From Pseudomonadales bacterium (GTDB taxonomy: Bacteria; Pseudomonadota; Gammaproteobacteria; Pseudomonadales; Azotimanducaceae), in NCBI GenBank assembly GCA_030749725.1, contig JASMJM010000067.1:1-55302 (forward strand): a stretch of DNA of 55,302 nucleotides, in the 5' to 3' direction. The stretch's first letter is position 1. The number at the start of each line of letters is the position of its first letter. The notes under the pieces were generated by a model. It did not search any database and was not told where the DNA came from. It saw only the letters and a program-made list of their open reading frames with translations. This document shows, piece after piece, positions 28,109-37,396 of this stretch. Position numbers and translations under genes: made by a program.

Positions 28109-29287
28109 ATGTTGCATATCAAAGTGGATGATTTTGTACTGTCCCACAATCCAGTGGTCTCATTCGCTGGCCTATTGTGTCCCCTGACTTCGTTGCTCGT
28201 CCTTATCGGGGTGACCGGTGAGGACGACCAACCCACGACGTCCTCGCGCCTGGCCGGGAACAAGATACGCCGACCGAACCATGACCGCGTAACCAAGGGA
28301 CAGCACCACGTAACCAAGCGACAGCACCACGTAACCAAGGGACAGCACACTGGATTAACCGGGATATTCAGACCGTTGTGGTATGCAACGGTCGCTCTGT
28401 TGGCTTTTGGGTCTGCGCCTCTGTCGGCAAGTGAAGCCACCTCGGATGTAACCAACTCCCGTGACTTCGACCTGGTTAAGCGATTTCCGCGCTCCCATAT
28501 CATCCAGTACGAGCGGCAAACGGAAGATGTGCCCTACAGACTCATTCTGGGCTCTCTGAAAAAGGTCAACAACGTTTTATCCCCCAAGAAGTCTGAGATG
28601 ATCGTGGGGAAACTAACGAGCATCACCTACCGAATACCCGATGGCAGTCGCAGTGATGAGGTGGCCGATTATTTTGTGCGCAGAGCAACGGAGAGCGAGG
28701 GCACAGTCCTCTTTACCTGCCAAGGAAGAGAGTGTGGCAGCAGTAACTACTGGGCCAACACAATATTCAGGCGAGCTGTTCTGTACGGTCCCGAACAACT
28801 CCAGAACTTCACTGCAGTTCGATTCGCAGGTGGCAGCACGACTGCAGTCGTGTCGATCTATACGGCTCAGAGGGGTAACAAGCGACTGTACGCACACCTG
28901 GATATCGTCGAAACGAAACATAGCGAAGTCGAGACGAAACCGCAGACTCTGTTGAATCGTTTGCTGGATCGGGGAGTGTTTCTGTTGTCAGGAGTGGCTT
29001 TCAATCGGGATCATCAGCTGACGGCGGAATCCAGGCCTGCGATCGCAGTCGCGGCAGCGGCCATAAACATGCAGGAGTCCCTAAAGGTTTACGTGGTGGG
29101 TCATCTGCAGGGAACGGATAGTCTGCAATCGTTAGTCGATCATTCCACCCGTCGAGCTGAGCAGGTTGCGTCCGTGCTTATTGAGGAAGGCGTCGAGCCG
29201 GCTAGATTATCTGCGCACGGAGTGGGACCTTTTGCCCCGCTTGGAAGTTCAAAAGGGGAGCGGATCGAACTGGTTCTGGCACCGTAG
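28109..29287 (+). CDS. DUF4892 / OmpA-like C-terminal protein with a MITE-derived N-terminus
   Basis: 392-codon frame. From about residue 87 it is a normal exported protein: a hydrophobic signal-like stretch (WYATVALLAFGSAPLSAS), then a DUF4892-type domain starting SRDFDLVKRFPRSHII, and a C-terminal OmpA-like part (LLSGVAFNRDHQL and a NAELSxxRA-like HSTRRAEQVASVLIEEGVE). It is probably periplasmic or outer-membrane bound. Residues about 10-80 are encoded by a MITE copy, including three 7-residue repeats VTKGQHH/VTKRQHH/VTKGQHT. The native start is unclear: ATG 28109 lies downstream of a good promoter, and TTG in the PLWYAT region (about 28374) is the alternative with a weak ribosome site. No ATG lies between the MITE and the domain. 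Confidence 0.7.
   Translation: MLHIKVDDFVLSHNPVVSFAGLLCPLTSLLVLIGVTGEDDQPTTSSRLAGNKIRRPNHDRVTKGQHHVTKRQHHVTKGQHTGLTGIFRPLWYATVALLAFGSAPLSASEATSDVTNSRDFDLVKRFPRSHIIQYERQTEDVPYRLILGSLKKVNNVLSPKKSEMIVGKLTSITYRIPDGSRSDEVADYFVRRATESEGTVLFTCQGRECGSSNYWANTIFRRAVLYGPEQLQNFTAVRFAGGSTTAVVSIYTAQRGNKRLYAHLDIVETKHSEVETKPQTLLNRLLDRGVFLLSGVAFNRDHQLTAESRPAIAVAAAAINMQESLKVYVVGHLQGTDSLQSLVDHSTRRAEQVASVLIEEGVEPARLSAHGVGPFAPLGSSKGERIELVLAP
28137..28347. mobile_element. MITE copy 1, inside the DUF4892 reading frame
   Basis: Shares long stretches with the element at 31189-31370: TGTCCCACAAT and ATTCGCTGGCCTATT on the left, CCCACG-CGTCCTCGCGCC in the middle, ATACGCCGACCGAA-and GGGACAGCAC on the right. Its right end has diverged and been triplicated as a 21-bp unit. 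Same orientation as copy 2. It has no stop codon in the DUF4892 frame. Confidence 0.8.
28288..28348 (+). repeat. 21-bp tandem repeat, three copies
   Basis: Units starting CGTAACCAAG begin at 28288, 28309 and 28330. One base differs in the middle unit (AAGCGACAG versus AAGGGACAG). The period of 21 keeps the reading frame and yields three 7-residue repeats. It arose from the right terminal repeat of the MITE. Confidence 0.9.
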
Positions 29288-29301
29288 ACATTCCAGCTGG
29301 A

Positions 29302-29841
29302 CTATCTGATCAGGGAGAGGAATTCCGTTCGCGTGCTCTGATTGGATCTGAATGCTCCCAGCATAACGGAAGTCTTCATAACTGAATTCTGCTTTTCGAT
29401 GCCGCGCATCATCATGCACATATGCTGGGCTTCGATGATAACCCCCACACCAGCGGCACCGGTTACCTGCTGGATCGATACCGCAATCTGTTTGGTGAGG
29501 GATTCCTGGATCTGCAGTCGTCGTGCGAACATATCCACGATCCTGGCTATCTTGGAAAGCCCGAGGATCTGTCCTTCGGGAACATAGGCGACATGGCACT
29601 TTCCAATGAAGGGCAGGATGTGATGTTCGCAAAGCGAATAGAGCTCGATATCCTGCACCACGATCATTTCGCTGGTGTCGGACTTGTAGATCGCCCGGTT
29701 GACTACTTCCTCCAGTGATTGATGATATCCCCGTGTCAGGAAGCCCATGGCCTTGGCTGCCCGGGAGGGCGTATGCACCAGACCCTCCCGACTGGGATCT
29801 TCGCCGATGGATCTGATTATCTGCTCGTAGGCTGCTTCCAT
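29302..29841 (-). CDS. folE: GTP cyclohydrolase I
   Basis: Converts GTP to 7,8-dihydroneopterin triphosphate, the first step of folate synthesis. 179 residues, the short bacterial form. Zinc ligands are in [11 protein letters not shown] (Cys, His) and [10 protein letters not shown] (Cys). ATG 29841 is chosen because GGAG lies 7 nt before it on the minus strand and family similarity starts at [16 protein letters not shown]; the ORF extends 30 codons further without such support. Convergent with the DUF4892 gene (14 bp between stops) and divergent from aroC. Confidence 0.96.
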   Translation of the reverse strand: MEAAYEQIIRSIGEDPSREGLVHTPSRAAKAMGFLTRGYHQSLEEVVNRAIYKSDTSEMIVVQDIELYSLCEHHILPFIGKCHVAYVPEGQILGLSKIARIVDMFARRLQIQESLTKQIAVSIQQVTGAAGVGVIIEAQHMCMMMRGIEKQNSVMKTSVMLGAFRSNQSTRTEFLSLIR

Positions 29842-30076
29842 GTGTTGCTCCGGGATTTTTTGAATCGGGAATTGTATGCTCAATTCACAGCAAAGGTAAC
29901 CGTTGCGGGGTGACCTGGTGGATTCGTCCAACGTCGTTCCGGCGGTCTGGATTCCCCTGTGTGGATCCCCCCCGATGCACCGCGCCCAGCGTGGATCAGC
30001 CGGGGCGATTCAGAATTGGTTAGCAGGGAATAGATGCCGCTATAATAGGCTGCCTCAGATAAAGCGGAGTCCAGAG

Positions 30077-31162
30077 ATGTCCGGTAATACTATCGGCAGG
30101 AGTTTTCAGGTGACCACGTTTGGCGAAAGCCACGGCGTTGCTTTGGGCTGCATCATCGATGGCTGCCCGCCTGGGCTTGATATCGAAGAGCAGGACATTC
30201 AGACGGATATGGATCGGCGCAAACCAGGCGACTCGCAGTACACCTCGCAGAGGCGTGAAACGGATCTGGTACGAATATTCTCCGGTGTATTCGAGGGAAG
30301 GACCACCGGGACCCCCATCGGATTGCTTATTGAGAACGAGGATCAACGTAGCCGCGACTACGACGACATCAAGGACGTGTTTCGCCCCGGTCATGGCGAC
30401 TACACCTACCAGCAGAAATATGGGAACAGGGACTATCGGGGCGGCGGCAGAGCATCAGCCAGGGAGACAGCCATGCGGGTTGCCGCTGGTGCAATCGCCA
30501 AGAAGTACCTTAAGGACGTGTGCGGCATCGTGGTAAGGGGATACCTGTCCCGGATGGGACCGATAAAAGTCGAACGGGTGGACTGGGCAGAAGTGGAAAA
30601 AAATCCGTTCTTCTGTCCCGATAAGTCGAAGCTGGAGCAGATGGCGACGCTGATAGACGAACTGCGCAGTGAGGGCAATTCAATCGGCGCCGAGGTGACG
30701 GTCGTGGCAAGCGGCATGATACCTGGTCTGGGTGAACCTGTGTTTGACCGGCTGGATGCGGATATCGCCCACGCGCTGATGAGCATCAATGCAGTCAAGG
30801 GAGTGGAAATCGGCTCGGGTTTCGCGTCTGTCGAGCAGAAAGGAAGCGAGCACCGGGATGAACTGTCGCCGAACGGATTTGCCAGCAATAACGCCGGAGG
30901 GGTACTGGCAGGGATCTCTTCCGGCCAGGATATCGTGGCAAGACTTGCCCTAAAACCAACTTCAAGCATTCGACAGGCTGCTCAGAGTATCGATAAAGAG
31001 GGACATCCGGTGACTGTCGTAACGACCGGTCGGCACGATCCCTGCGTAGGGCTGAGGGCGACCCCCGTTGCGGAGGCGATGCTGGCAATCGTGCTGATTG
31101 ACCACCTGTTGCGACACAGAGCTCAGAACCTTGATGTGGTAAGCCCCACTCCGATTATCTGA
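30077..31162 (+). CDS. aroC: Chorismate synthase
   Basis: Last step of the shikimate pathway: EPSP to chorismate, using reduced FMN. 361 residues. Signatures: [20 protein letters not shown] near the N-terminus, [19 protein letters not shown] in the middle and [17 protein letters not shown] near the end. ATG 30077 has GGAG 8 nt upstream and fits the family start [16 protein letters not shown]; the open frame upstream to 29903 has no coding look. A MITE copy lies directly after the stop. Its product feeds pabC and the trp genes also present here. Confidence 0.97.
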   Translation: MSGNTIGRSFQVTTFGESHGVALGCIIDGCPPGLDIEEQDIQTDMDRRKPGDSQYTSQRRETDLVRIFSGVFEGRTTGTPIGLLIENEDQRSRDYDDIKDVFRPGHGDYTYQQKYGNRDYRGGGRASARETAMRVAAGAIAKKYLKDVCGIVVRGYLSRMGPIKVERVDWAEVEKNPFFCPDKSKLEQMATLIDELRSEGNSIGAEVTVVASGMIPGLGEPVFDRLDADIAHALMSINAVKGVEIGSGFASVEQKGSEHRDELSPNGFASNNAGGVLAGISSGQDIVARLALKPTSSIRQAAQSIDKEGHPVTVVTTGRHDPCVGLRATPVAEAMLAIVLIDHLLRHRAQNLDVVSPTPII

Positions 31163-31188
31163 ACTGGCGATCCGGCACTGCCCGGGTA

Positions 31189-31370
31189 TGCTGTCCCACA
31201 ATTAAGTGGCCTTATTCGCTGGCCTATTTTGTCCCTGGACTTCGACTGGGCGTCCCCGTTGCTCGTTGTTGTGGGGCGCCCGGCGAGGGTGCCCAACCCA
31301 CGGCGTCCTCGCGCCTTGCCAGGAACAGAATATGCCGACCGAATAATGACCACTTAATTGTGGGACAGCA
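31189..31370. mobile_element. MITE copy 2, perfect 21-bp terminal inverted repeats
   Basis: 31189-31209 and 31350-31370 are perfect inverted repeats (TGCTGTCCCACAATTAAGTG plus G). The element is 182 bp, non-coding, between the aroC stop and the LysR gene stop. Flanks are TA on the left (31187-31188) and CAC-TA on the right, suggesting IS630-type TA targeting with small end loss. No other insertion-sequence end in the window matches these repeats. Confidence 0.88.
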
Positions 31371-31378
31371 CACTAGCC

Positions 31379-32272
31379 TCACAGGGAAAAACAGGGATCG
31401 CGATTCGACTCCAGCAACTGGATAAATGCGAGGCCTGCATTCGACAGGGTACGCCCAGAGCCATGTATGTAGCCAAGCGTGCGACTGATCGCGACCCCGG
31501 GCAACTGCAGTGCATGGGTGCTGTCATCCAACATGGTGTAAGGCAGAACGCTCCAGCCAAGACCGATTGAGATCAGCATCTTGACGGTTTCGAGATAATT
31601 GGTGGACATAGCCACTTGCAGCTGCAGACGTTGGCTGTCGAATAGCTGCCTGACGATGCGACCTGTGTAGGTGCTGAGATCCGGCAGTATGGCCGCGTAT
31701 CGGGCCAGTTGAGGGAGGGTGATGGCGTCAAATGCAGCCAGTGGATGGTCGTTGGAAACCACGAATATCAAATCGTCATCCCAGATTGGCGTCGAATGCA
31801 AACGCTCATCGGGCAGCGGAGCAAGCGTGGCGATGGCTAGTTCAAGATCACCCTTCAGTACCAGCTCGTTGGCTACCACCGAATCCATAAAACGCAGGTC
31901 CAGGGATACTTGCGGGTGCTGCCCGGAATATTCCCGCAGCAGCGGCGGCAATCGCCACAAGCCGATGTGGTGGCTGGTTGCCAGTGACAGGGAGCCGCTG
32001 ATGCTGCCGGACAGATTGTGGATCGCTCTGGTGCTGTCCTCGATGCTGGACAGGATCTGTTTTGCTCTGGGTGCCAGCTCGACACCGGCTTCCGTTAGCG
32101 AGACCGTTCGTCCTGCCCGTTCGAACAGGCGCGTTCCCAGTTGCTTCTCCAAGAGTGCGATTCTCTTGCTTACTGCGGGCTGGGTCAGGTGCAATCGCCC
32201 GGCTGCCGTGGAGAAGGAACCGGTGTCCGCAATAGCCAGAAAAGCTCGCAGCGAGTCAAGGTTCACAAGCAT
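31379..32272 (-). CDS. LysR family transcriptional regulator
   Basis: 297 residues: N-terminal winged helix-turn-helix (SLRAFLAIADTGSFSTAAGRLHLTQPAVS is the recognition region, residues about 7-37) followed by a periplasmic-binding-protein-like effector domain. It is transcribed away from asd, with 111 bp between start codons, the usual LysR arrangement, so it may regulate asd or itself. The effector is unknown. Palindromes lie in the shared region. The ribosome site is weak: the sequence before ATG is part of the palindrome CCATA-N4-TATGG. Confidence 0.92.
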   Translation of the reverse strand: MLVNLDSLRAFLAIADTGSFSTAAGRLHLTQPAVSKRIALLEKQLGTRLFERAGRTVSLTEAGVELAPRAKQILSSIEDSTRAIHNLSGSISGSLSLATSHHIGLWRLPPLLREYSGQHPQVSLDLRFMDSVVANELVLKGDLELAIATLAPLPDERLHSTPIWDDDLIFVVSNDHPLAAFDAITLPQLARYAAILPDLSTYTGRIVRQLFDSQRLQLQVAMSTNYLETVKMLISIGLGWSVLPYTMLDDSTHALQLPGVAISRTLGYIHGSGRTLSNAGLAFIQLLESNRDPCFSL

Positions 32273-32273
32273 T

Positions 32274-32287
32274 CCATATTGTTATGG
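32274..32287. promoter_or_regulatory. Palindrome at the LysR start, possible operator
   Basis: CCATATTGTTATGG, an inverted repeat with a 4-nt centre, 2 nt before the LysR ATG. Placement would suit autorepression. Pattern evidence only. Confidence 0.35.
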
Positions 32288-32310
32288 AGTCAATAAGAAT
32301 TATGAATTTG

Positions 32311-32323
32311 AGTTATTATAACT
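32311..32323. promoter_or_regulatory. Palindrome in the LysR-asd divergent region, possible operator
   Basis: AGTTATTATAACT, a perfect inverted repeat around a central T, about 60 nt before the asd ATG. AT-rich and of the size bound by LysR dimers. Pattern evidence only. Confidence 0.35.
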
Positions 32324-32383
32324 TTGATCTTACCATATGAGCGAACCGTGTAATCTCAGCAGTGTTTGAACAGGAATTTGACC

Positions 32384-33400
32384 ATGGATAAGTGTAATGT
32401 CGCCGTAGTGGGCGCAACCGGTGCCGTCGGCGAGGCGATGCTGGAAATACTGGAACAGCGTGATTTTCCGGTCGAGGAGCTGTACCCCCTGGCCAGCAGT
32501 CGTTCGGAAGGCAAGTCGATTCAGTTCAAGGGCAGGACGCTCAAGGTCGGCGATCTTGCCAAGTTTGATTTCAGCCAGACTCAGATTGGGCTCTTTTCAG
32601 CAGGAGGCAGCGTTTCTGCCGAGTATGCCCCGAAAGCGGCTGAAGCTGGCTGCGTTGTCATCGACAACACCTCCCATTTCAGGCGTGATCCCGCTATTCC
32701 CCTGGTTATTCCGGAAGTGAATGGCCACAGAGTGCTCGACTACAAGAATCGTAACATCATCGCCAACCCAAACTGCTCCACAATTCAGATGCTGGTGGCG
32801 TTAAAACCGATCAACGACGCGGTAGGAATAGAACGCATCAATGTTTCCTCGTACCAGGCGGTGTCCGGCACCGGCAAGAAAGCCATAGAGGAACTGGCAG
32901 GTCAGACCGCCAGGTTATTGAACGCCAATCCAATTGAAATAGAGGTCTATCCAAAACAGATCGCATTCAATGCACTCCCCCATATCGGTGACTTTCAGGA
33001 CAACGGCTACACGCTGGAGGAAATGAAGATGGTCTGGGAGACCAATAAGATCTTCGAGGATGAGGAGATCCTGGTAAACCCCACCTGCGTCAGAATCCCG
33101 GTGTTCTACGGCCATTCGGAGGCGGTCCATATCGAAACCAAGGAGCAGATCTCGGCTGATCAGGCAAGGGAATTGCTGTCTGCTGCAGAGGGTGTAACCC
33201 TTCTGGACAGTAGAGAAGATGGGGGTTATCCAACCCCCGTCGAGGATGCGGCCGGCGAGGATGCGGTATTTGTGGGTCGTATTCGTGCTGACATTTCCCA
33301 CCCCCGTGGTCTCGACCTCTGGGTCGTATCCGACAATGTGCGAAAAGGCGCCGCTCTGAACAGTATTCAGATTGCAGAAATTTTGATAAAAAATCTGTAA
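32384..33400 (+). CDS. asd: Aspartate-semialdehyde dehydrogenase
   Basis: Reduces aspartyl phosphate to aspartate semialdehyde, the branch point to lysine, threonine, methionine and diaminopimelate. 338 residues. NADP-binding VVGATGAVGEAMLEILEQ, catalytic Cys in NPNCSTIQM, and active-site His in FYGHSEAVHIE. ATG 32384 is used: AGGA lies 9 nt upstream and the family start follows; an ATG-less extension to 32366 is not needed. A 156-bp gap with no gene separates it from fimV. The asd-fimV-truA order is normal in gammaproteobacteria. Confidence 0.96.
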   Translation: MDKCNVAVVGATGAVGEAMLEILEQRDFPVEELYPLASSRSEGKSIQFKGRTLKVGDLAKFDFSQTQIGLFSAGGSVSAEYAPKAAEAGCVVIDNTSHFRRDPAIPLVIPEVNGHRVLDYKNRNIIANPNCSTIQMLVALKPINDAVGIERINVSSYQAVSGTGKKAIEELAGQTARLLNANPIEIEVYPKQIAFNALPHIGDFQDNGYTLEEMKMVWETNKIFEDEEILVNPTCVRIPVFYGHSEAVHIETKEQISADQARELLSAAEGVTLLDSREDGGYPTPVEDAAGEDAVFVGRIRADISHPRGLDLWVVSDNVRKGAALNSIQIAEILIKNL

Positions 33401-33556
33401 TAAGCGATACTTAACGCAACAATTAAAGACTGATTCTAGGTTTTTGCTGCAAGTCGGTGATAGCGAGTCATCTTTAGGGGGGATGATTCGGGGTTGTCGA
33501 GCATCCAAAAAGCAGCCCTTGCGTAACCTTTTTAGGAGTGACGAGAGGTTAAGAAT

Positions 33557-36466
33557 ATGATTCGAAAGCTCATGCTGCTGTCTACAGCTCTCTTTGCTCT
33601 ATATTCCGAATCGGTACATGGACTGGGCCTGGGTGATCTAAAGCTCAATTCTGCTTTGAATCAGGAGTTTTCGGCAGAGATCAGGTTGACCAACCTGCGT
33701 GGCCTGGGAATTGACGAGATTCTGCCCAATCTTGCTTCTGCGGATGATTTCCGGCGTGTCGGTGTGGAGCGAACGTATGTCCTGACGGATCTCCGTTTCA
33801 AGGTCCAGGCGAATGACCAAGGCGAGCTATCTATCCTAATCACCAGTACGCGACCCATCATCGAACCGTATCTCAACTTCATTGTTGAAGTTCTCTGGCC
33901 GAGCGGCAGGATCCTACGTGAATACACCGTGTTGCTGGACCCGCCGGTCTTCGGTGAACAGGGAGTTGAACCGATCGCAGTAGGGCGCACGCAAACTACC
34001 GTTCCTACGGAACGCACAGCAGCACAACCCAGAGCGCGTGCCGCGGCACCACGCGTCGCGGATCTTGAGGAGGCAGAGCCGGCCGCTCAGGTGGGTGAAG
34101 TCGCCGGTGACGACTATGGCGTGACCGGGCCCGGCGATACCTTGTGGGCGATAGCACTCAAAGTTAGACCGGACTCTTCGGTGTCGGCTCAGCAAACCAT
34201 GTTGGCCATCCAGAAGTACAATCCAAATGCGTTTATCAACAACAATATCAACCTCTTGATGGCAGGCTATGTACTGCGAATACCCACGCTCAGGGAGATC
34301 GAGGAGGTATCGTTGGACTCGGCGGTTCGCGAGGTGCAGATTCAGAATGAAGACTGGCAAGCAGGCCGAACCAGCGTAGCTCAGCTGGATGCATCCAGCA
34401 GGAGAGCTGAGCGGAGAGAAGCCAGCACGGGGCCGGATGGGGAACTGAAGCTTTTAGCCGCGGATTCCAGCGAGGGTGAAAGAGCTGGTGGTGGTGGCGA
34501 CAGTGCTCGAAACAGTGAACTGGAAAACGAACTGTCCATCGCCCTGGAAGACTTGGATCGCGTGCAACGAGCAAATACGGAATTGAACGTCAAATTGGAT
34601 GACGTGGCAGCTCAGGTCGATACGCTGAATAAACTGGTACAACTCAAAGATGATCAGATTGCAGCGCTGCAAGCCCAGTTAATCAAACTGCAGGATATGG
34701 AAGCGGTTGAACCGCCGCCACCACCGGCAACGACATCTGTGCTAGGCATGTTGAGCAGCCCGCTGGTCTATGGTCCTATCCTCTTCATCCTCGTTGGCGG
34801 CGTGGCTGGTGGACTATTTGTAATGAAACGGAAGCGTTCGGTTGAATCTTCAGAAGAGGAAGAACCTGTTGAGATTTCTCCCGAACAGGAAGAAACCACG
34901 GTCGCCGTCGAGCCAGCGGCGGACGATGTAGAAGACCTGGATGAATTGGCGGACGTGGTCGAGGAGGATGAGGATGTATCTCCTCAGACCAGCGATGTCC
35001 TCGGCGAGGTGGATATATACATCGCCTATGGCAGATTTCCGCAGGCGATCAATTTCCTGCAAACGGCTATCGAGAGTGAGCCGCAGAGAACAGATATTCG
35101 TCTTAAGCTGCTGGAAGTCTTCACCCAAACTGAAGATACCGCTGGGTTCAATCTGCAATTTGAAGAATTGAAGGCTATCGGAGATGAGCAGGCCACTCAG
35201 CAGGCCACCGAAATGCAGGCAGGCCTCTCCGGCGCCAAGGAGGAGGCCGAGGCTGCCATGGGAGCCACGGCAGTTTCATCAGATCCTGTAGCGGCGGTAA
35301 GTGAGGGATCCGGAGACGACGACTTCAATCTTGATCTGGATGAGGAACTGGATCTGGACGGTGATGCTGAAGAACTCGACATCGATCTTGATCTGGATGA
35401 AGGCGATGAGGATTCCACGGAGTTGGATCTGGACCTGGACGACGACGAGGCAGAACTGGATTTGGATCTCGATCTGGACGGTGATGAAGCGGAGACTGAC
35501 AGTGCCGACGAGCAAGGCACCGTCACCCTCGACACGCCTGTCGAAGAGGCGTCGTCTGACGATGACGACCTGGATCTGGATTTGGGTGATGACGATGAGT
35601 TGGATCTGGATTTGGAGGATGGTGGCGAGCTGGATCTCGATTTGGACGCTGACGATGACGAACTGGAGCTGAGCCTGGATGCGGAAGATGAAGGAGGGGA
35701 AGCAGAATTAAGCTTAGACGACGACAGTCTGGATCTCGACCTGGAAGATGAAGGTGGGGACGCCGAGCTTAGTCTGGATGACGACGACAGCCTGGATTTG
35801 GACCTGGAAGATGAAGGTGGGGCCGCCGAGCTTAGTCTGGATGACGACGACAGCCTGGATCTGGACCTTGACGATCAAGGTGGGGAAGCGGAGCTGAGTT
35901 TAGATGACGACAGCCTGGATTTGGATCTGGAAGATGAAGGTGGGGAAACCGAGCTTAGTTTGGATGACGACGACAGCCTGGATTTGGACCTGGAAGATGA
36001 ACGCGGGGACGCGGAGCTGAGTCTGGATGACGACAGCCTGGATCTGGATCTCGAAGATGAAGGCGGGGAAGCCCTTAGTTTGGATGACGAAGATGGCCTC
36101 GATCTATCCCTGGATGATGACCTTGATCTCGAAAGTGCATCGACTGAGCTTGGCGAAACAACCGAACTTAGCCTGGATGATGACGATGATGCCACGATCG
36201 TGCCGGGGATAGGAGGGGATGACGACGATTCCACAATCGTACCAGGGCTGGGAGAGGATGACGACGATCTCGATCTGAGTCTGGATGACGAAGATGGCTT
36301 GGATCTGGACCTGGATCTTGAAGAAGATAATAAACTGGACCTGGCCCGCGCGTACATCGATATGGGTGACACGGATGGCGCCAAGAGCCTTCTTGAGGAA
36401 GTGCTGAAAGAGGGAACTGACAGCGAACAACAGGAAGCCACTGGATTGCTGGAAAGCATGAACTGA
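33557..36466 (+). CDS. fimV: FimV/HubP family protein
   Basis: 969-residue inner-membrane hub protein for type IV pilus assembly and polar organisation. Layout: signal peptide (1-22), FimV N-terminal domain (about 23-140), LysM-like peptidoglycan-binding domain (about 188-245), coiled coil (about 325-380), one transmembrane helix (about 400-421, ending in MKRKR), a long acidic cytoplasmic region with a TPR-like part (about 480-560), a D/L-rich repeat block (about 584-927) and the conserved C-terminal FimV domain (LDLARAYIDMGDTDGAKSLL, 930-969). GAGAGG lies before ATG. The neighbouring truA starts 13 nt after its stop. Confidence 0.94.
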   Translation: MIRKLMLLSTALFALYSESVHGLGLGDLKLNSALNQEFSAEIRLTNLRGLGIDEILPNLASADDFRRVGVERTYVLTDLRFKVQANDQGELSILITSTRPIIEPYLNFIVEVLWPSGRILREYTVLLDPPVFGEQGVEPIAVGRTQTTVPTERTAAQPRARAAAPRVADLEEAEPAAQVGEVAGDDYGVTGPGDTLWAIALKVRPDSSVSAQQTMLAIQKYNPNAFINNNINLLMAGYVLRIPTLREIEEVSLDSAVREVQIQNEDWQAGRTSVAQLDASSRRAERREASTGPDGELKLLAADSSEGERAGGGGDSARNSELENELSIALEDLDRVQRANTELNVKLDDVAAQVDTLNKLVQLKDDQIAALQAQLIKLQDMEAVEPPPPPATTSVLGMLSSPLVYGPILFILVGGVAGGLFVMKRKRSVESSEEEEPVEISPEQEETTVAVEPAADDVEDLDELADVVEEDEDVSPQTSDVLGEVDIYIAYGRFPQAINFLQTAIESEPQRTDIRLKLLEVFTQTEDTAGFNLQFEELKAIGDEQATQQATEMQAGLSGAKEEAEAAMGATAVSSDPVAAVSEGSGDDDFNLDLDEELDLDGDAEELDIDLDLDEGDEDSTELDLDLDDDEAELDLDLDLDGDEAETDSADEQGTVTLDTPVEEASSDDDDLDLDLGDDDELDLDLEDGGELDLDLDADDDELELSLDAEDEGGEAELSLDDDSLDLDLEDEGGDAELSLDDDDSLDLDLEDEGGAAELSLDDDDSLDLDLDDQGGEAELSLDDDSLDLDLEDEGGETELSLDDDDSLDLDLEDERGDAELSLDDDSLDLDLEDEGGEALSLDDEDGLDLSLDDDLDLESASTELGETTELSLDDDDDATIVPGIGGDDDDSTIVPGLGEDDDDLDLSLDDEDGLDLDLDLEEDNKLDLARAYIDMGDTDGAKSLLEEVLKEGTDSEQQEATGLLESMN
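35691..36066 (+). repeat. 60/63-bp repeat array inside fimV
   Basis: Units marked by GAAGGTGGGG-type sequence start near 35691, 35751, 35814, 35877, 35937, 36000 and 36060, i.e. spacings of 60, 63, 63, 60, 63 and 60 bp. All are multiples of three. Each encodes about EAELSLDDDSLDLDLEDEGG, the longer ones with an extra Asp. This is a likely site of copy-number change by slippage. Confidence 0.85.
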
Positions 36467-36479
36467 TTAAACCCGTACG

Positions 36480-37319
36480 ATGCAGTCCGGCGACAGTTCC
36501 AATAGTCCTTCCGACTCTCCCCCCCAACGCATAGCCCTTTGTGTTGAATATAACGGCAGTCAATTTCACGGTTGGCAGGTCCAGTCGGATGGTATCGCGA
36601 CTGTCCAAGGTTGTCTGGAGCGCGCGCTGGCCCAGGTAGCCAATCACGCGGTCTCTGTTATCTGTGCCGGCAGAACGGATGCCGGCGTACATGCAACGGC
36701 CCAAGTCGTGCACTTCGATGCCCACGTTGGGCGAACGGAGAGAGCCTGGGTATTCGGTACCAATGCACACCTTCCCGAGCAAATAAGAATTCGTTGGGCT
36801 AAAGCCGTGGACGGTGATTTTCATGCGCGGTTTTCGGCTCTATCGCGACGATATCTCTACCTGGTTTTCAACAGCCGGGTGAGGTCGGCACTATTCACCC
36901 ATGAATTGACCCACGAATTCAGAGAATTGGATGAGACACGAATGAATAAGGGTGGTCAGTTTCTTGTCGGTGAACACGACTTCACCTCTTTCAGAGCTGC
37001 CAACTGTCAATCCAAGACAGCCATGCGAAACGTTCTCGCCGTCGATGTCAGCCGAAGAAATGACCTGGTTTTAATCGATATAGAAGCCAATGCGTTTCTG
37101 CATCACATGGTGCGCATCATCGCTGGTGTGCTCATGGATGTAGGCGCCGGTGAGAAGGAGCCGGAGTGGATAGCGGAACTACTGGCAGCGAAGGATAGAA
37201 ATCTCGCTGGCATAACGGCGCCACCAGACGGACTGTACCTGGTCAGCGTCACCTATCCTGAGAGCTATGATCTGGCGCATGAATCCATCGGCCCCCATTT
37301 TCTGCAACTGCTCCAATAA
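36480..37319 (+). CDS. truA: tRNA pseudouridine synthase A
   Basis: Makes pseudouridine at positions 38-40 of tRNA anticodon arms. 279 residues. The catalytic Asp is in CAGRTDAGVHATAQVVHFD, the family signature. Other blocks are YNGSQFHGWQ and FLHHMVRIIAGVLMDVG. The first 16 residues are Ser/Pro-rich, so translation could begin a little later, but no better start is visible. It lies 13 nt after fimV and 77 nt before trpF. Confidence 0.95.
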   Translation: MQSGDSSNSPSDSPPQRIALCVEYNGSQFHGWQVQSDGIATVQGCLERALAQVANHAVSVICAGRTDAGVHATAQVVHFDAHVGRTERAWVFGTNAHLPEQIRIRWAKAVDGDFHARFSALSRRYLYLVFNSRVRSALFTHELTHEFRELDETRMNKGGQFLVGEHDFTSFRAANCQSKTAMRNVLAVDVSRRNDLVLIDIEANAFLHHMVRIIAGVLMDVGAGEKEPEWIAELLAAKDRNLAGITAPPDGLYLVSVTYPESYDLAHESIGPHFLQLLQ

Positions 37320-37396
37320 CGTACTGGCTGCGGGAGCCGGGGAGGACTTTCAAACCTTGAATCTGCTAGACTTTGCCGTCTTCGTGAAATTAGTCA

